Below, piece after piece: positions 59,897-64,000 of a stretch of DNA of 64,000 nt. Source of the DNA: Betaproteobacteria bacterium (GTDB taxonomy: Bacteria > Pseudomonadota > Gammaproteobacteria > Burkholderiales > SG8-39). The stretch lies in assembly GCA_004297625.1 (NCBI GenBank), contig SCTY01000030.1, positions 64,642 through 128,641 on the forward strand. Direction: 5' to 3'. Under the pieces are notes generated by a model, which ran no database searches, was not told the origin of the DNA, and saw only the letters and a program-made list of their open reading frames with translations. Within the stretch, counting starts at the first letter, position 1. Each line of letters opens with the position of its first letter. The position numbers and the translations under genes were made by a program.

Positions 59897-60091
59897 ATGG
59901 ATCCGCTCACGCTCCTCGTATTCGTTGCCCTCGCCTTGACGGCGATCGCCCTCTTCAACGGCGTCACCTCGATGGCGCATGGCGGCGTCGAGGACGACCG
60001 CGCGAGCTACGGCCTCATGTGCAGGCGCTGCCTCTGGCAGGCGGTGGCCGTCGTGCTCGTGCTCGTAGCGATGCTCGGCCAGCTCGGCTAG
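59897..60091 (+). CDS. Twin-transmembrane (HIG1-like) small protein
   Basis: A 64-residue protein with two hydrophobic helices, TLLVFVALALTAIALFNGVT and LWQAVAVVLVLVAMLGQL, joined by SMAHGGVEDDRASYGLMCRR. This agrees with bacterial twin-TM or HIG1-domain proteins near respiratory genes. GGAGGGG is upstream. Confidence 0.75.
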   Translation: MDPLTLLVFVALALTAIALFNGVTSMAHGGVEDDRASYGLMCRRCLWQAVAVVLVLVAMLGQLG

Positions 60092-60092
60092 C

Positions 60093-60584
60093 TCAGCGGC
60101 GCCCGAGCTCTTCGAGGGCGCGCGCGATGGCTGCGGCGTCGGCCTGGTCCTTCGGCCGCGCCCCGCCCTTGGTCTTCAGGAGTCCTTCGAGACTGAGCAC
60201 GCGCACCCGCGTACCTTCAAGGATTACTTCCTGGATGAAGGGGCGCAATTCTTCCCAGGAATGCCCCGAAGCACCCGGCAACACGTCGATGGTGAATTCG
60301 TCGTTGATGCGGATGGCGTAAATCTTCTGCGCGCGAAACACGTCGGGATCCGACTCGAGCTCTTTCGCCGCCCCGTCTGGCAGCTTCGACAGCGCCACGA
60401 TCCACTTTCGGCTGTTGGCCGCGGAGGGGTTCACGAGGACATCGATGTCCTCCGTGACCCGCACCAGTCCGTGGGCCGCAAGCGCATAGCCGCCAATCAG
60501 CGCGTACTCGACGCCGGCCTCTTCCAAGTGGCGCGCGACGCGCTTCACGTCCTCCCAGGTGGCAGGACGCGTGTAGTCAGCCAC
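60093..60584 (-). CDS. Nucleotidyltransferase, DUF6036/AbiEii-like toxin candidate
   Basis: A 163-residue minimal nucleotidyltransferase: LIGGYALAAHGLVRVTEDID, with the metal-binding DxD in EDIDVLV and a third acid probably in FTIDVLPG. The fold is used by MNT and AbiEii toxins that modify tRNA or proteins. It overlaps the small gene upstream by 8 bases. Confidence 0.8.
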   Translation of the reverse strand: MADYTRPATWEDVKRVARHLEEAGVEYALIGGYALAAHGLVRVTEDIDVLVNPSAANSRKWIVALSKLPDGAAKELESDPDVFRAQKIYAIRINDEFTIDVLPGASGHSWEELRPFIQEVILEGTRVRVLSLEGLLKTKGGARPKDQADAAAIARALEELGRR

Positions 60585-60813
60585 GCTCGCGCGCGGTTTG
60601 CGCCATGGCCTGCGCCGTCCAGCGCTCGCGGTCGCGCGTCATCTCCTCGTGGCTCGCGTAGCGGAAAACCCCTTTCGGGGCCCGGGTCAGACGGCGTGCA
60701 AAACTATCGAGCGCGGCCCGGGCCGCGTGCGAGGGAGGAGCACCCAGCGGCTCCGGCCGGCGGCGACCCACCGTGCGGGCAATCGGCTGCTCGTCGGGCC
60801 ATTTGGCGCTCAC
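60577..60813 (-). CDS. Small partner of the nucleotidyltransferase (antitoxin candidate)
   Basis: A 78-residue basic protein whose C-terminus GVFRYASHEEMTRDRERWTA is often found in proteins encoded before such nucleotidyltransferases. It has no HTH I can recognise. The 8-base overlap shows coupled translation, as in toxin-antitoxin pairs. Confidence 0.65.
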   Translation of the reverse strand: MSAKWPDEQPIARTVGRRRPEPLGAPPSHAARAALDSFARRLTRAPKGVFRYASHEEMTRDRERWTAQAMAQTARERG

Positions 60814-60823
60814 GCGCGCTATT

Positions 60824-61783
60824 CTAGCCCCTCAATGCCACGGCCTTCTTCGCGGGGCGAGCATGACCGTCAAGGTTCAAGTAAGCGACTTGACGGCGCA
60901 GCAGGGTTGCGAGGTGCGACGCGACCGGCGTAAGCGGCGAAGTTGACTTCCGCATCAGCACAATTGGATATCGCGGTAACCGCTGTGCAATTGGCATCAC
61001 ATGCAAACCATTGCACAGCGGCTCTTGGTCAAGCATCTGACGGGGCAGAACGCAAAGGATGTCGGTGCGCGCCACGACCGAAACAAGGCCTGCAATCGAG
61101 TTGCACTGCGCCATGACCCTGGGCGGAGGAAGACCGGCGTCTTGAAATGCCTCAATAATCGATGCTCCAGGTCCGCCTCTGGACGGACCATACAAAATCC
61201 ATTCGGCCTTTTCGAGCTCCGCTAATCTCGTCGCGTTGCGAAGCGAATGACCTTTGCGACAGGCAATCGCCGTACTGTTGTAGAAAAGAACGTCGCTCGC
61301 GAACTCGAAATTGGGCACGCCAGCCGGAACCGGACCGACGGCAAAATCCATCGTCCCGGCCCTTAACTCCGGAAGGTGAGCATAGTAAAGCCCGCCCACG
61401 ATGTTTATGCCGACGTTCGGATAATCCTTTCTAAACTGCATCAGTACGTTAGGCAGCAGCGAAGTTGCCACGGTCGGCGACACGCCGACGGTCACCGTGC
61501 CTTCTCTTTCTCCACGCATCTGCGCGAGCTCTTGGCGAGCCCTTTCGGATTCCGCCTCAATGAGACGGGCGCGCACGAGGAGAACCTCGCCATACGGCGT
61601 AAGTTCTACGCCGCGCGCGGTACGAGCGAACAGCTGAACGTGCATCTCGTCTTCTAGGCGATGCAGGCTTTTGGTAAGGGCCGGTTGCGACAGTCCGAGC
61701 ACTTTAGCGGCCTTCCGTATGCTGGCGCTTTCAGCAATGGCAATGAAATCGCGCACTTGGTGGAGCTTCATCGCAATAGCCAT
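60824..61783 (-). CDS. LysR family transcriptional regulator
   Basis: A 319-residue LTTR. HTH: MKLHQVRDFIAIAESASIRK, then AAKVLGLSQPALTKSLHRLE. The effector domain follows (VTVGVSPTVATSLLPNVLMQ). It is divergent from the enoyl-CoA hydratase and Bug genes, so it likely controls them. Base composition of this region seems lower in GC than the rest. Confidence 0.92.
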   Translation of the reverse strand: MAIAMKLHQVRDFIAIAESASIRKAAKVLGLSQPALTKSLHRLEDEMHVQLFARTARGVELTPYGEVLLVRARLIEAESERARQELAQMRGEREGTVTVGVSPTVATSLLPNVLMQFRKDYPNVGINIVGGLYYAHLPELRAGTMDFAVGPVPAGVPNFEFASDVLFYNSTAIACRKGHSLRNATRLAELEKAEWILYGPSRGGPGASIIEAFQDAGLPPPRVMAQCNSIAGLVSVVARTDILCVLPRQMLDQEPLCNGLHVMPIAQRLPRYPIVLMRKSTSPLTPVASHLATLLRRQVAYLNLDGHARPAKKAVALRG

Positions 61784-61878
61784 CAGTTATCGGGCTCTCG
61801 AATAATACATCTCCCGAATAGAGGACAGCCAAATTACGCTTGCCTCGATACGAGAGGCTGAATTTCGACTCGTGGAGC

Positions 61879-62670
61879 ATGATTCCGATGGCTATGGCGG
61901 CAATTGTTGAATATCGGGTGATCGATAGCGTGGCGGAGGTCTCGATGAACCGGCCTCCGGTCAATGCGATCAACCACCAGCTGGCACGTGAAGTGGTCGA
62001 CGCATACAACCGGGCGAGACACGATGAGTCGGTCCACGCTGTGATCCTAACGAGCGCGCTGCCGACGGTATTCTCGGCCGGCCTGGATCTCAAGCTGGCC
62101 ATCGAGCTCGACGGCCGGGCGCTGCGCCGTTTCGTCGAGGTCTTCTATTACGAGATGCACGAGGCGCTTTACCGAATGGGCAAGCCGGTGATTGCAGCGG
62201 TCAACGGCCATGCCCGCGCAGCCGGCGTCACATGGGCAGTCTCTTGCGACATGATCATTGCCGCCCAAGAGGCGGAGATGGGTTATCCAGAAATTGACCG
62301 CGGCTTGCTTCCCGCGATGCACCTCGTACATTTATCTCGTCAGGCTGGACGCCACCGCGCCGCCCAACTTCTGTTCACTGGTGACATCGTGAGCGCGGCA
62401 GAGATGTACAGGCTCAATGTCGTGAATGAAGTCGTACCGCGCTCAGAGGTTTTGCCGCGGGCTCGCACCCTCGCACGGCGCTTGGCAAAGAAGTCGCCGC
62501 TCATAATGAAGTTGCTGCGCGATTCGTTCATGCATGCCAACGATCTCGACTACCGGCACGCGATGGAAAGCGTCGTAGAAACCACCTGCTTAGCGAAGGA
62601 CAGCGAAGATTCCAGGGAAGCGCTGCGCGCGTTCGTGGAAAAGCGGGTGCCGATGTTCAAGGGACGCTAG
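61879..62670 (+). CDS. Enoyl-CoA hydratase/isomerase family protein
   Basis: A crotonase-fold protein of about 263 residues. MNRPPVNAINHQLAREVVDA and VFSAGLDLKLAIE hold the oxyanion-hole pattern, with VNGHARAAGVTWAVSCDMII second. The usual GG of GHAxGGG is AAGV here. The catalytic Glu region is MGYPEIDRGLLPAM. Several in-frame ATG codons (61879, 61888, 61894) make the start uncertain; a GGAG precedes 61879. Confidence 0.87.
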   Translation: MIPMAMAAIVEYRVIDSVAEVSMNRPPVNAINHQLAREVVDAYNRARHDESVHAVILTSALPTVFSAGLDLKLAIELDGRALRRFVEVFYYEMHEALYRMGKPVIAAVNGHARAAGVTWAVSCDMIIAAQEAEMGYPEIDRGLLPAMHLVHLSRQAGRHRAAQLLFTGDIVSAAEMYRLNVVNEVVPRSEVLPRARTLARRLAKKSPLIMKLLRDSFMHANDLDYRHAMESVVETTCLAKDSEDSREALRAFVEKRVPMFKGR

Positions 62671-62678
62671 GAGATACT

Positions 62679-63656
62679 ATGAAAGCCATAGCGAGAATCA
62701 CCGCGCTGGCATTTTCTGTGCTCGCGTCTTTGACGCCGACGCTGGCGTACGCCCAGGGCGATTATCCGAGGAAGCCTATCCACGTGGTGCTTGGGTTTTC
62801 GGCAGGCGGCGTTACAGACGTCCTAGCTCGAGCGCTGGCTGGCAGGCTCGCGGAGCTCTTGAGCGTACCGGTACTAGTGGAAAATAGACCTGGAGCAAAT
62901 GGCAATATCGCGGCCGAATACGTCGTCAAAGCGCCGGACGATGGCTATACCCTTCTCTACAACACGTCTGCCGTGATACTCGACCCGCTCCTCGGAGTAA
63001 AGGTGCCCTTCGATGTATTCTCCGACCTGTCCGCGATTTCCCTGACGCAGAACGTCCCGCTCGTCTTGGCGATTCATCCGTCGGTGCCTGCGGCCAACGT
63101 GCAGGACTTCGCCGCCTACGCGAGGGCCAATCCGGGAAAGTTGAACTACGCGTCTGCGGGTGCTGGCAATGTGACCCACCTTGGAACTCTGCTATTCCTG
63201 CGAGCGACAGCTATCACCGCGACTCACATCCCCTACAAGGGTGCGGCTGAGGCGCTTGTGTCTGTTAGCGGCGGACATACCCAATTTTTCTTCAATTCGA
63301 TTGGCGTAACCGTTCCGTATTTCAAGGACAATCGACTCAAGGGACTCGCTGTGACGAGCACTAAACGGATCATGGCAATCCCGGACGTACCAACACTGGA
63401 TGAAACTGTCGCTCCCGGCTTTAATCTCGGAGTGTGGGCGGGTGTGATGGCGCCAGCAAAGACGCCCGCTAGCATCATCCGCAAATTAGGCAGTGAGATC
63501 ATCAAGGCGCTGCAGTATCCGGACGTACTGGCGGCGTTCGCTGCTCAAACCGCCGAAGTAAAGGGTTCCACTCCTGAGGAATACGGAGCATTTCTAAGGG
63601 ATGAGAGGACCCGCTGGGCCGAAATCATCGCGAGCGCGGGACTGAAGCGGGATTGA
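62679..63656 (+). CDS. Bug/TctC family tripartite tricarboxylate transporter receptor
   Basis: A 325-residue periplasmic receptor. The signal peptide LAFSVLASLTPTLAYAQGDY ends near residue 26. DYPRKPIHVVLGFSAGGVTD and VENRPGANGNIAAEYVVKAP are typical, as are HIPYKGAAEALVSVSGGHTQ and PEEYGAFLRDERTRW. Bug proteins are strongly expanded in Burkholderiales. No TctA/TctB gene is in the window, so it may use a distant transporter or act as a sensor. Confidence 0.93.
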   Translation: MKAIARITALAFSVLASLTPTLAYAQGDYPRKPIHVVLGFSAGGVTDVLARALAGRLAELLSVPVLVENRPGANGNIAAEYVVKAPDDGYTLLYNTSAVILDPLLGVKVPFDVFSDLSAISLTQNVPLVLAIHPSVPAANVQDFAAYARANPGKLNYASAGAGNVTHLGTLLFLRATAITATHIPYKGAAEALVSVSGGHTQFFFNSIGVTVPYFKDNRLKGLAVTSTKRIMAIPDVPTLDETVAPGFNLGVWAGVMAPAKTPASIIRKLGSEIIKALQYPDVLAAFAAQTAEVKGSTPEEYGAFLRDERTRWAEIIASAGLKRD

Positions 63657-63710
63657 TCTTTCCCGCTCGATCTGGCTTCTTCGTCGCCAGACTGGGATCG
63701 GCGCCCGCTA

Positions 63711-64000
63711 ATGAATGCTGCAATGAGCGTTGACGGGCCCGGATCGCCGAGTCCGTCCCTCACGGCTACCAGCGCGAATACCGACTTTGCACCGTTGCGG
63801 GGTATACGAGTCGCGGACCTGTCCAAAGTGCTCGCAGGGCCCCTTTGCACGCAGTACCTGTCGGATCTTGGCGCGACGGTGATAAAGGTCGAGCCTTGCT
63901 ATACAGGCGACGACAGTAGGGCCTGGCCGCCCCTCAAGGGCGGGGACAGCGCGGTTTTCCTTAGCGCCAATCGCAACAAGCAAAGTCTTGCGGTTGACCT
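63711..64000 (+). CDS. CaiB/BaiF family CoA-transferase, 3' end beyond the window
   Basis: The visible 96 codons start at ATG 63711 (or the in-frame ATG at 63723). After a 25-residue extension they read [20 protein letters not shown], then [20 protein letters not shown] and [14 protein letters not shown]. This is the clear N-terminus of a class III CoA-transferase. With the enoyl-CoA hydratase and Bug receptor it forms a typical Burkholderiales catabolic cluster. Confidence 0.88.
   Translation, partial: MNAAMSVDGPGSPSPSLTATSANTDFAPLRGIRVADLSKVLAGPLCTQYLSDLGATVIKVEPCYTGDDSRAWPPLKGGDSAVFLSANRNKQSLAVD

Overview
The window is dense, GC-rich proteobacterial chromosome. Many neighbouring genes overlap by 1-4 bases (ATGA, GTGA, TTGA junctions). 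The family mix suggests a betaproteobacterium of the Burkholderiales/Rhodocyclales kind: a TAXI-type TRAP transporter, a Bug/TctC receptor, several CaiB/BaiF CoA-transferases, NsrR- and DNR-type nitrogen-oxide regulators, and a phenylacetyl-CoA oxidoreductase (PadBCD-like) with phenylacetate-CoA ligase. The organism probably breathes nitrate or nitrite and degrades aromatic acids. This is inferred from gene content only; no rRNA or tRNA gene was recognised.

Layout. 1-4479 (minus): a catabolic operon with GNAT, a 26-residue ORF, MaoC-like protein, CaiB/BaiF CoA-transferase, VOC protein, TAXI receptor and fused TRAP permease (cut by the window edge). 4542-5000: a secreted serine-rich EF-hand protein. 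5242-14238: a surface-glycan cluster with five glycosyltransferases, an SDR, a GmhB-like phosphatase, a NodU-type carbamoyltransferase and a radical SAM/SPASM protein. 14332-18468: housekeeping and stress genes ending in a YgbA-like protein. 18469-20096: a decayed stretch with gene remnants. 20097-25061: an uncharacterised four-gene envelope cassette with a large TPR protein. 25130-32803: CaiB, a deleted SDR/cupin remnant, TetR and a complete RND tripartite pump.

32885-38352: nitrogen-oxide and stress genes (thioesterase, small HMA protein, UspA, hemerythrin, radical SAM, nitronate monooxygenase, a cysteine-free CRP/FNR regulator, a cysteine-free Rrf2 regulator, GNAT). Several TTGA-N6-TCAA-like boxes lie in the gaps. 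38411-48707: a plus-strand run with a branched-chain-type ABC importer, a FlK-like thioesterase, a PadB/PadC/PadD-like phenylacetyl-CoA oxidoreductase and phenylacetate-CoA ligase, which together look like uptake, activation and alpha-oxidation of an arylacetate. 48712-54643: a nitric-oxide-response cluster with two polytopic His-containing membrane proteins, a small oxidase-subunit-I-like protein, hemerythrin, a GcvH-like lipoyl carrier, a thioredoxin-like protein, NsrR with a textbook NsrR operator, DUF2249 and DUF59 proteins. 54752-60813: small secreted proteins, a hemerythrin-like protein, a two-subunit CoA-transferase with an aryl-CoA ligase, and a nucleotidyltransferase pair that resembles a toxin-antitoxin cassette. 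60824-64000: LysR, enoyl-CoA hydratase, Bug receptor and the start of another CaiB gene; this stretch looks less GC-rich.

Non-coding structure worth attention: a dispersed palindromic repeat family (2207-2273, a half copy at 3460-3480, and 32781-32885) that has altered the ends of adjacent genes, and a three-hairpin element (45886-46002) inserted between padB and padC that supplies the padC ribosome-binding site. All functional statements come from reading the sequence and recalling families; no searches were run.
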